Source: Craterostigma plantagineum (Eukaryota; Streptophyta; Magnoliopsida; Lamiales; Linderniaceae). Taken from it: DNA of 64,000 nucleotides. The stretch lies in the NCBI GenBank assembly GCA_027422505.1, contig JAPQWV010001123.1, positions 1-64,000 on the forward strand, written 5' to 3'. The translations under genes were made by a program, and so were the position numbers. Position 1 is the stretch's first letter; each line of letters begins with the position of its first letter. Shown here in pieces: positions 1-9,414 of the stretch. The notes below the pieces were generated by a model. It saw nothing but the letters and a program-made list of their open reading frames with translations. It did no database searches and was not told the DNA's origin.

Positions 1-273
1 TTCCGCTCGCAAGTTCTTTCGGACATCTGCTTCCATGGCTGGAACTCCTCACCGTGTAATGACAGACTATATTTCTTTCTTATAGTTTCTCTCACACAGT
101 TGACGTCAACCATGACGACACAAGCTTTGACCCTTTTATTATCTTTCTACGCCAACGCAGCTTTCTCTGATGCTAACAGAAAAGACAAAGCACCCAAAGA
201 TTTTCCTGAGCCACTTGGCACTTTTAGTCCTATCTACGAGGTTAGGGAGCTTCGTACTATGTGTAGGAAAGCT

Positions 274-3188
274 TGTCGAGCCAATTTCCGTACATGCTCA
301 GATTCTCGGAGCTGTCGCTTGAGAGAAGAGAGCAAGTCCCTCATTCTTGGGCGCGGTAGCTGCATTTATCTACTGAGGTTGCTCTTTGCTGCTTTGAAGA
401 TCTTCACCCACCTTGTTTATTTCAACTCAGGTAATATTTCCAATAGAAATATATATATGGTTCTTACATCATTATTTTCTTTTCATGTACTTATCATGAC
501 TTTGACAGTGCTGACTAATGCGATATAGTGTAATTAATTGGGCATGATTAGAGTCTTAAAAGTTAGAAAGGTGATGTTATTGTTCGAAATTGATGTAATA
601 AAAAGAATAATTCAAAAGAGAACCCCCGTAAGCTACCTGTTCGGTAAATCATTTGGTAAAATGTTTGATACCATTTATATGTGTTGCGAATAAAATTAAA
701 ATGGATATGAAGGATTTGCGTAATTAATGTCTGAGCTTTCAACCAACCTAATTAATGATGGGACCCGTTTGATTCCACCCGTTTCTGATCTTATACCATA
801 GCATTGGTTCTTTTCTTTCGTGGTTTGGTGTTTTGCATGCATCCTTATCCTTTTTCAAGGGCGTATTATATATATTTATATATAACTAGTTATAAAATAT
901 ATTTATTATTCAAAATATGGGTCCTTCTTATAGGTGTATTTATTTTTTTGTCATATATCGGTAATCTTCTCGAAAATGAAATTCGTATTTATTTCATCAT
1001 TTAAGGCGAAGCAAGGGTTACGATTCCGATTACACGAGTCTTTAATTACGGTGCAGTACAGTTTAACAATATTGTAAAGAGCCAACCCCATAGGCCATAC
1101 ATTAATAGCTCTCACGAGTGGTCACTCACCTCCCTATTTGAATATGATAGTTCAACTACTGAATTGATGCTTGCCCAGTGTCTTCACGTGTCAATTGATG
1201 TGGGCCACGGCGGATTTTGGTTCCGTGTTCACTTCATGGAATGGGTCGTTAAAGATAGCAGCTTGAATATAGCATGGGTGTAAAATTATTCTGTGATTGT
1301 GTGTGATTTTTTTGTACGCATGATATTGACGATAGAAAGTTTCGATCTTCTCTTCTAGGTGGATGGAACAACGATTAACGTTTCGTGGAAAGCAATTGGT
1401 TATTGTGGGCCTGATCCTGATCACAAGCTCGATACTGCACGCCAAGTGTATGATGAAATGTCGAAGAGGACTCAAGAAGAGAAGAACAGAGCAAAGGGGA
1501 GCTCTTCGGACCCCTATACAGAGGCATCATCAACCTGAACCATTCAACGAAGCATCCCTTTACAAAATACAAACCCTAGGCTTTGGAGTTTCTGTGGAAA
1601 ATCAACCAAGGCCCGCGAAGTTTAAGCCTTTAACTCCTTCGTTCACCGTTAAATGCGATGCTGTGGTGGTAGGTCGGGCTCGGGCGGTGGGTGGTAGTGG
1701 CTGGCGTCCTTGCGAAAGCAGGGCACAAGGTTATTGTCCTAGAGAAAGGGAGTTATCTTGCAAGGAGCAACCTTTCTCTTTTAGAAGGCGAAACACTAGA
1801 TAGGATGTATTTTGGGGAACGGGGTAATGGGTAGCGATAACATGAAACGTTCTTCTCCTCGCTGGTTTCGACTGTCGGCGGAGGATCAACGATCAACTGG
1901 AGCGCTCGATTAGAACTCCAAATCATGTAAGAAGAGAATGGAGCGAAGAGTACAAGCTGGGACTTTTTAACAGCGAAGCCTACGACAAAGCTTTGGACGT
2001 CGTCTGCAAGAAAATGGAGTTCAGACTGAGTTCGAAAGAGAAGGGTTCAACAACATGGTTCTGAGGAAGGGTTGCGAAGTGCTAGGTTACCACGTCGAGA
2101 AAGCTCAAAACAACGCACCGCCCGACCACTACTGTGGCTGGTGCTGCTTAGTGTTGTAAGGACGGGAAAAAGAAAGGAACCTCTGAGACGTGGCTCGTGG
2201 ATTTAGTAGAGTCGGGAAATGGCGTTGTTCTTCCCGAATGCGAAGCATTGAAAGTACTCACTCGAAAAGAGGGCAGGAAAAAAACAGCTTTTGGAGTGGC
2301 TTTCGAGTTCAAGAATCAGCAAGGCGCGAAGGAATTAGCAGTCATAGAATCGAAAGCCACCGTCGTGGCCTGCGGGGCGATATGCACGCCTCCTCTGCTC
2401 AAGAAAAGCGGCCTCAAAAAACCAAACATAGGGGAAAAACCTCCACGTCCACCCCGTGTTTATTGGGTGGGGATATTTTCCCGACTCAAAAACCAAACCA
2501 AACATGGCCAGAATCAGACAAGAAAAGCTACGAAGGCACCATTCTAACGTCAATGTCGAAGGTTGTCTCGAACTTCGAATCCTCGGGCTACGGCGCGATA
2601 CTTCAGACGCCTGCATTGCATCCTGGGATTTTCACAGTCCTAATGCCTTGGCTTTCAGGGCGTGATATGAAGTCCCGAATGCTTAAATTTTCAAGAACGG
2701 CCATATATTCGCACTGGCGAGAGATAAGGGGTCGGGGAAAGTCACTTCGCCGAGCAAGATAAGCTACAAACTTTCAGACATGGACGAAGGAAACCTACGC
2801 AAAGGGATCGAAATGGTCCTTAGGATATAGCAGCTTCGGGGCAGAAGAAATAGGGACTCAGAACAGAGAAGGGAAGGTCTTGAAAGTGAAGGAAGCCAGC
2901 GAAGAAGAGTTTTGAGAGGTTCGTTAGAGAAGAAAGCTCAGGCCTCTGAAGAACCTCGACTGCCCAATAGGTTTCGGCCCCATCAAATGGGAAGCTGTAG
3001 AATGGGCGTCGATCCTAGGGACTCCGTCGTGGGCCCGAAAGGCGAGACTTGGGAAGTCGAGGGGCTTTTCTTGGCTGATACGAGCGTTTTCCTACTGCGT
3101 GGGCGTGAATCCCATGGTCACCGTTCAGGCGATTTCTTACTGCACTGCGCAGTCTATTCTTGAAGTTCTTGGCAAGAGAAAGTGTTGA
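274..3188 (+). CDS. FAO: Long-chain-alcohol oxidase (FAO, GMC family), frame heavily disrupted
   Basis: Long-chain-alcohol oxidases are FAD-dependent membrane enzymes that oxidise fatty alcohols to aldehydes, releasing H2O2. Exon 1 is recognisable only from about 274 to 430, with RFSELSL and a hydrophobic stretch [11 protein letters not shown]; its true start was not found and may lie further upstream. Exon 2 runs from about 1359 (after TTCTAG) to the stop at 3186-3188. Joined across frames it gives [13 protein letters not shown], a glycine-rich FAD-binding fold near 1661-1690, [32 protein letters not shown], the catalytic-region HQMGSCRMG near 2980-3010, and [19 protein letters not shown] at the C terminus. 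Family identity is secure from motif order. There appear to be ten or more one-base indels, far more than in other genes here, so this may be a young pseudogene. The catalytic histidine region survives, which leaves poor consensus sequence as an alternative. Confidence 0.8.
431..1358 (+). other. Probable intron 1 of the FAO gene
   Basis: AT-rich non-coding sequence between a GTAATA donor after position 430 and a TTCTAG acceptor at about 1357-1358. The short open frames inside (for example 804-1004) are low complexity and resemble nothing. Confidence 0.5.
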
Positions 3189-3684
3189 TGATATGCATGC
3201 TGTGGCGAAGATCTTGAATCCATTTGTGATAATTATGTTATATTATTTCTTGTACTGGTTGAACGTGTTATGTAATAAGTCCGTCTATGATTAACTCAAA
3301 ACAAACATAACGAATTATATTGGAAAAATGCACTTTTTATATCATGTGATTTGAATTGCTTAGCTGACGAAGTTCGATTTTGTTGCTAGGCGAACCATGG
3401 TAGTAATCATATATATACAATGAAACGTAGTTTACTTGTGCTTGCCACTCGTGTCTATTTTTATTTCACGTTAAACAGTTTAACTTATATTATTGTCGTT
3501 ATACGAGAATGTTATATTAAATACACATAGTTTACGCCCGTCATAAAAAAGATGCATTTCAATATCATTTTCACAGTATAAATTACAATCAATTTATAAG
3601 AACTCTTCCTATATGAATTCAGAAAAAAAAAAAGGGCTAGCTAGCATGTGTATACACAAATACATATACATCATCTTCATAATC
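3189..3684. other. Intergenic, 3' regions of two convergent genes
   Basis: AT-rich sequence between the ends of the FAO gene (+) and the receptor-like kinase (-). It should hold both 3' UTRs. No repeat or conserved element was seen. Confidence 0.4.
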
Positions 3685-5585
3685 CTAAACAGGTAGTAAT
3701 TCTGCAGGATCTTGATGATGATTATGATGATCCATATCCATGCAAGCAGAGATTTTGTAAGCTATCTCCATCATACAAGGCCTCGAATCAGAGTCCTCGA
3801 CCAAAGCCCTGTTCGCAACGTCGACCAACACCTTCAGCTGTTCGACGTTGACGTCCTTCTTAATCTTGGGATCGACCATCTCCATCCAAACCCCATTGTC
3901 TTCGCTCTTCCTGCTCCCCTCCGTCCACTCGGACAATGTGTACGAGCCCTGCAACGACCTCAGGCCCGTTATGAGCTCGAGAATCAACACGCCGAAGCTG
4001 TACACGTCGCTCTGGGAGAAACCAATCCCGTGTTGAGGTAGTTCATGTCGATGTAGCCGAGTGATCCCTTTATCGCGATAGGCGTCTGGGATTGCTGCGT
4101 GTCGTTTCCCAACTTGCAGAGCCCGAAATCTAAAAGAATTGGGGGTAGTATAATTCGCCGGTTAAATTTTCTGTCTCATCGAGAGATGATCACCCAGTTT
4201 TATTTTCAGTCATGTAATTTATGGGGTGACATTATAGGGTAGACGAAATTTATAGGATGAAATGAATTGAATGGGGAATTTAGGGGGGCATCAGTATACA
4301 ATAACTTTCGAATTTAGTGACATTATACGTTGAAACACTATTACTCCAATTTCTAAGGTTTGGGATAATATCTAGGTTCATATTAAATTAAGCGAACGCA
4401 TAATACGGACAATAAATTTCAAAAGTAAGCAATTTTGGAACGGAATATTGATTCCTACATATAGGATGTGTTGGTTCAGAGAGTTTGATTGTGCTTGGTT
4501 TAAAGAATTTGATTATGTTTGGTTTAAATAATCTGATGAGAAAAGAAAAGAAAATGGAAAAGTAAGTTGGATTTTTTATTTGGTTGATTAGAGAATAGAC
4601 GAGAAAAGAAATAAAAAAAAAACTTAAACTATGGACTAAAATCATGGAAAATCAAGTTCCTCGCAAAATGACGAGGATAGGAAAGGAAAACTAATGAAAA
4701 TTATTCTCTCTAGTTTTTCGCACCGCTTTATCATCGAATCAAAACACAGCCATAATGTTCCTAAATTACATAGTTTCGAAAGATTTTATCCGTAAAATGT
4801 CATTCAGTAAATTCTCTAACCATATAAAAATGCCACTCCCCTAAATTACGTTGTTTATTTTTTTATTACCTGCGAGCTTTGCATGGTCGTCGTTGATCAA
4901 GGAGATGTTCGATGACTTGACGTCACGGTGGATCACCGGCGGGTCCGCCACCGAGTGGAGGTAGTCCAAGGCGCGTACGCAATGTCCAAAGCAATGCTCA
5001 GGCGATTCCTCCACGTCAGCGCCGGCGGCGGGTGTCGGCCGGCCGGAATCTTGTGCAGGCGGTCGAAGAGAGACTTATTAGGCACGTACTCGAGGAGGAC
5101 GCTGCTCGCCTCTCTCCAGGCAAAACCCTAGCAAGCCGACGAGTTAGGGTGGGAAATCCTCAGCAGCACAGAGATTTCGTCCAGAACATCTTCTGACTTC
5201 CGCCCCTCTCCGCCATGACCCTCTTCACCGCCCCGAAACGGCCGCCGCCGAGCTCGGCGAGGTAGACGTAGGAGGTGGCGCCGACGCCTATCCTGAACTT
5301 GAAGCCGCTCGTCGCCACCTCGAGCTCTGCAGGGAGTACGTCCTTATCCCGCCCGTGGCAGGCGGCTCCGGCGAGACCTTGGCGGCGGAGGAGGATTCTT
5401 CGTCGTGGTGGTCGGATACCTTCTTGGACGATTTATTGTGGTGGTCGCGGCGCCGGCGGCGGTTTGAGCCGTCGTCGGCGACGGCGCATTTTTTTAGGAT
5501 GACGGTGAGAGAGGACGACGAGGGCTATGGCTCCGGCGACTACGCAGCTGCTTTTCTTCGCCGTGGATAAGCCGAGGAACCACAT
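3685..5585 (-). CDS. Receptor-like protein kinase with minimal ectodomain, frame disrupted
   Basis: Two exons: 5585 to 4870 and 4129 to 3685, with the junction inside the DFG motif (KLA|DFGLCK). The likely start [13 protein letters not shown] is followed by one hydrophobic segment ([12 protein letters not shown]), a basic stop-transfer stretch rich in K and R, and a Ser/Thr kinase domain. Visible motifs are [13 protein letters not shown] (P-loop), FGAVKRVM (ATP lysine), [26 protein letters not shown] (RD type), [22 protein letters not shown], and a C terminus ending AELLPV. The usual YxDPEY at the end of the activation segment reads YIDMNY. At least four one-base indels break the frame (near 5330, 5142, 5098 and 4012), mostly a lost G or C in a short run. 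The sense frame resumes after each, so a working gene misread by the assembly is likely. The subfamily is not assigned. Confidence 0.75.
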
Positions 5586-5917
5586 TGTTGATTGGTGTGC
5601 AAAAGAAAGCTTTTAGTTCGTAGGTTTGGTTTCTTTCTTGTAAGAAGTTAAAAGTGTGATTATCATCTCTCTTTCTTGGGCTTCGTGTAAAACTAAGTTC
5701 TTTTGGTGATGGACATGATGTGGACGTGTTATTACATATGTATATATATTTTTGTGTGTGTGGTGGCATTTCAAGATTCAATTTTTGTTCTTTTTGTTGA
5801 AGTTCTCTCGAGTTCCTATTTACGGTGCATGGAAATTGGATTGATCTGACCACAAAGTAAGGGTCTTAAAGATGTCGTTTTCATGAGAAGGTTGATGCTC
5901 TCTGCCGTAAGTGATGA
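5586..5917. other. Upstream region of the minus-strand kinase
   Basis: Non-coding DNA upstream of the kinase start, including a short TATATATATTT stretch near 5740. It probably holds promoter and 5' UTR. No specific site can be supported. Confidence 0.3.
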
Positions 5918-6292
5918 CGGTTGAGATCCCCTATTCCACTTTCTATTATTTCATTCCGTATTCCAAGTACGAAATCGTATACCCTCCCCCCCGACAAGTG
6001 TTTAAACACACACGTTATTACACTATGAATTTCATTACAAAAAGTGTTAAACAAAAAAAAAACCTCATTATTACGTAATTTTCTATTTAATATATAATAC
6101 GATTTTTTCTACTCATATTAGCAAAATACATAATAATGGGGTTTTTTTTGTTTTAAACACTTGTTGTAATGAAATTCATAGGTGTAATGAGTTTTACGTG
6201 TGTTTTTAACACTTGTCAAGGGAGGTGTAACGATTTTCGTTCGTTGGAATACGGAGTGAGTGAAATAGAAAGTGAATAGAGGATCTCAACCG
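5918..6292. mobile_element. Foldback MITE-like element with 5-bp target duplication
   Basis: About 375 bp forming one long imperfect palindrome. The left arm starts CGGTTGAGATCC at 5918 and the right arm ends with its complement at 6292. Inner parts also pair, for example CCGTATTCCAA near 5952 with TTGGAATACGG near 6245, and the AACACTTGT-type segments either side of a loop near 6090-6115. The element is flanked by GATGA at 5913-5917 and again at 6293-6297, a perfect 5-bp direct repeat. Long terminal inversion, small size, no coding capacity and a target duplication define a non-autonomous DNA transposon. Superfamily is uncertain because 5 bp does not fit the usual 3, 8 or 9 bp lengths. The transcript could fold into a long hairpin. 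Confidence 0.8.
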
Positions 6293-6609
6293 GATGAAAT
6301 AATATATGATTATCAACAATTCGGTATATATTATTTTAAAATCGACTGTTGTGATAATGGTTTTTGGCCCAATAAGATGCTAGCATGGACTACATTTCTT
6401 CTCTCTTTTCTCTTGTGTAAATTCGTGTTTGAAGTTGACTTTTGACGTAATTGACGTATAACAAGACACATTACTAGTCGTAATTAAGAGAAAGTAATTA
6501 CGTTTGTCCAAAACGTAGGTCCTCATTCTATTAGTTGGCTACTTCCTGGTATACTAGGTCAACGAAAAAATAAATACATAAATATCCTATGCATAAGTAA
6601 AGGGCAATT
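6293..6609. other. Non-coding spacer
   Basis: AT-rich DNA between the foldback and the LTR-like block. Nothing recognisable. Confidence 0.3.
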
Positions 6610-8364
6610 TGATGTAAGGCCCAACATTGGGCTCTGATCGCGCAGTGCGTGTATGTTTAAATAAATGTTTGTGCGAGTACGTCAAATAATAATTCAAACG
6701 AATATATTATAACTAGAATCACGCGCGATAGGCAGTGTACCTATCGTTTGTAATAGAGCTATAGTGAATATCCGAGTATTGAACACGAGGAATAAATTGA
6801 TTACTAGTATTGACCATCGATTCGATTTTATATTTAACCTAATAAAATAAATAGGATTTGTTTTATACTATGAACTAGTTTTAACAAAGCAACTTAAATT
6901 ATTGGAAGACAAGGAGGCACAACTAGAAATAGTAAGAGTGACTTGAGGTGACAAATATGTGTTCGAGGTTCGAATCCCGAAAGGGTGTTGTCGGCTAAGG
7001 CTACAGAGTATCGCTCCGACGTGATTATCGACTAAATCGCAGTAATTTCCTACCCACTCACGGATTTGCTGTCGCCCTAAACGTTCGTGGGGATCTAAGT
7101 TCAGCGATTACTAGATTGCGAGGATCGAGTATTTGCTGTCGCCCTATACTCGAATCCTAACGTCTATAAACGGCCTAATCGTTATTAGCTGTCGCCCTAA
7201 ACCATATATCACCATTCATATCAACACATAGACATATTGGTACGAAGAAACAATATCATAGAAATATAATAGTCGAATACACGTGTTCACGATTATCTTA
7301 CGCCTCAACTACGACATAACCCAAGTCATCTATTCCCGAACACACAAGAGGATTAGCTACTCATATTGAACGTCACAACAACGAGATTTAAGGGAAAAGG
7401 AGGATAGAAAACTCATAAAAACTTCCCTAAGAAGTGAATATGGCGTTTCTGAGGTGGAGCTCTCGTGCCTCGATCGATGAGCGTAGCTTCGTTGTTGGAT
7501 CGGTCCCTTGAGCTTCTCCGAATCACGGGATGCTTCTAGTGTTCTTCCTTCTCTTCTTTGCTCTAAGTTCTCGTCCCTATCAAGTTGTATTGAGTTCTGA
7601 GTAATGCCTCCCTTTTATGCTCGAAAATGGGCTAAAACCTGAATTTTGGCACGTTCACGGCCTCTTAACGGGCCTCACGGCGTTGACGGCGCTAAAAAAC
7701 CCTATTTCTTTGACTTTTGGCATTAGTCACGGCCCTCTGCATGAGGCGTCACGGCCGTGACGCATGAGGTTTTCTCAAACTTCGGCTCTCTGCCCAGGTT
7801 CACGGCCTCGTGCATAATCGTTCACGGCCGTGACATTTAAGTCCTTGAGCTACTGCCCGTGATTCACGGCGCCTGCTTGAAGCTTCACGGCCGTGGAATG
7901 GAACATGTTCCATATCTTCATATACTGCCCAAGTTCACGGCCCATCGCATGAGGTATCCGGCCGTGAAGACCACTTACTTTACTCTCTGGAGGCTTTGCA
8001 CGGCTCGTTGCAAAGGTGTTTTCAGGCCGTGACTAAAAACATTGTCGATATCCCACTTTCTGCCGCGCTTCACGGCCTATTGAGGTAAAACTCACGGCCG
8101 TGACTCCTTGTCCTCGTGTATGCTGCCTACGTTCACGGCCCTTCGAGATGAGTCACGGCCGTGACTGTTGCCTGACATCTTCATACTTGGCCAATTTCGC
8201 GTCGTTTCCGCCTCGTTTTTCTTCATCTTCGCTCGATAACCATTCGAAGGTCCTACAATATTAAATGGGTATAAAATAGAGCCAATAAATGCATGGAATA
8301 ATCAAAACTTTCCTATTATAACCCAAATAAACATAACAATAAACGTATTAAAATACGTTTATCA
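6610..8364 (-). mobile_element. LTR-retrotransposon-derived block (solo LTR or LARD-like) with internal minisatellite
   Basis: A 1.75-kb non-coding block with possible LTR-type ends in the minus orientation (TGATAAACG at 8364, ...CATCA at 6610). It holds three spaced copies of the phrase GCTGTCGCCCTA (about 7068, 7137 and 7188) and, from about 7660 to 8165, some 16 variants of TCACGGCC / TCACGGCCGTGA at irregular 30-60 bp spacing. From memory this organisation resembles large Ty3-type plant elements. No gag, pol, primer-binding site or flanking duplication was found, so exact ends and class are inferred. Confidence 0.45.
7660..8165. repeat. Irregular minisatellite built on TCACGGCCGTGA
   Basis: About 16 occurrences of TTCACGGCC, TCACGGCCGTGAC and near variants in 500 bp, many being the 12-bp palindrome TCACGGCCGTGA. 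Unit spacing is uneven and intervening text is mostly unrelated, so this is a motif cluster more than a clean tandem array. It is embedded in the LTR-like block. Confidence 0.7.
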
Positions 8365-8383
8365 GCTCCCGTAAGAAAATTTT

Positions 8384-8580
8384 TAGGTTTAAGGACCGAT
8401 ACACGTGTTTTTCAATACCACTTCATGGACCTGCAGTACCACTTAATGGCTCTTCAGTAAAATCATCGTTCCGCAGTACCACTTCATCGTTCTGTAATAA
8501 CACAAAACGATAGTCCGATATCAGTCATTTACACTGTATAACACTTGCGTAAATTTTAGGTCATTATCTCAAAAATATTA
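8384..8580 (+). repeat. Dispersed repeat, copy A (CAGTACCACTTCAT family)
   Basis: Carries several copies of CAGTACCACTT(C/A)AT and related words, then AACGATAGTCCGATATCAGTCATTTACACT-type text and TTTAGGTCATTATCTC. The same ordered text occurs on the opposite strand at 31430-31690, and related copies lie at 33855-34045 and 35560-35925. Confidence 0.75.
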
Positions 8581-8639
8581 CAAAAAATTTGGTTCTTAAC
8601 CATAAAAAAATTTGACAGTCGTCTGCAGAGGATTTGCCC

Positions 8640-8739
8640 GCCGCTCGTTGGGAATTGTACTTCAGGCGGCCGCCCGCGGCAGGGTCCGGGCACGACGGGG
8701 TCTTCACCCTCTCCGGCGCCCCTTTCCAGGGGACTTGGG

Positions 8740-8779
<40 letters not shown>

Positions 8780-8940
8780 CCTCGCAATCATGGCCCAAAA
8801 CGTACCATCACTGACATGCCAATGCAAGGCGACTCCTTGGTCCGTGTTTCAAGACGGGTCGAATTGGGAGCCCGCAGGCCAGCGCCGGGAGCGCGCAGTT
8901 AGTTGCCGAGGCAACGCCGATGGCGCGCGCTGTCTGAGTT
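8640..8940 (-). pseudogene. Rearranged fragment of nuclear 25S rRNA
   Basis: A sharply GC-rich island in AT-rich DNA. On the minus strand 8781 to 8676 matches the 5' region of plant 25S rRNA (ATTGTAGTCTGGAGAAGCGT, then the AAGGGGCGCC and GTGCCCGGACCCTG segments). 8936 to 8829 matches a segment several hundred bases further into 25S (GACCCGTCTTGAAACACGG, ACCAAGGAGTC). The two blocks are in the reverse of their natural order and joined by about 47 bp of unrelated sequence, so this is not a functional rRNA gene. Identification is from memory of the conserved 25S sequence. Confidence 0.85.
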
Positions 8941-9414
8941 AAAACCTAACTTAAAACAATTTTTGATACCTGAAATTAATTAGCACAGTAAAGTCCTTTC
9001 CATATTTGTTCCAAGGGTAATAAATAATAAATAAATTATAACTTTGGTATCAAGATTAGTATATCATTTTCTCACTTTTTATTATTTTATTTTTAATGCA
9101 AATGTCAACTGTGGATGACAGAGATTTCTAACATGTTAAAGAAAATAGAAATGATCTGATCAAATTACATATATTAATATCTACAATCCTGCTTAACCCC
9201 TCTCTCTTCCCTTTGCTGTTAGTCGCATTATAATAGCAATAACTGGATTATGAAATCAGAAGTCTCACTGTTATAATCTGATTAAGATCATCAAATTGAT
9301 GTTGATGGCTCGATGAATCAGTTAGATTTATGTCGGGACTTTTGGTTTGAAAGGTCAAAGTTTCCATTTTTTCTCATAATTTTCGACTTTCCCTTTCAAT
9401 AATCCAGCTGAATA
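8941..9414 (+). other. Upstream region of XEG113
   Basis: AT-rich DNA just upstream of the XEG113 start. Probably promoter and 5' UTR, but no specific element can be supported. Confidence 0.35.

Noticed and set aside
804..1004. 66-codon frame in the FAO gene
   Set aside because: Hydrophobic low-complexity translation of a TA-rich intron.
6962..6985. GGTTCGAATCCC resembles a tRNA B box
   Set aside because: No matching A box, acceptor stem or cloverleaf at the right distance; it lies within an LTR-like block. Probably chance or an old tRNA-derived piece.
7660..8165. Repeated TCACGGCCGTGA could suggest a CRISPR-like array
   Set aside because: Plant nuclear DNA, uneven spacing, variable motif, no spacer regularity and no cas genes.
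6610..8364. Solo LTR with target duplication
   Set aside because: The flanks (CAATT left, GCTCC right) do not match, so solo-LTR status with these exact ends is not supported, only an LTR-derived block.
8556..8942. Several overlapping open frames of 80-100 codons on both strands
   Set aside because: They are frames through the GC-rich 25S rRNA fragment, not proteins.
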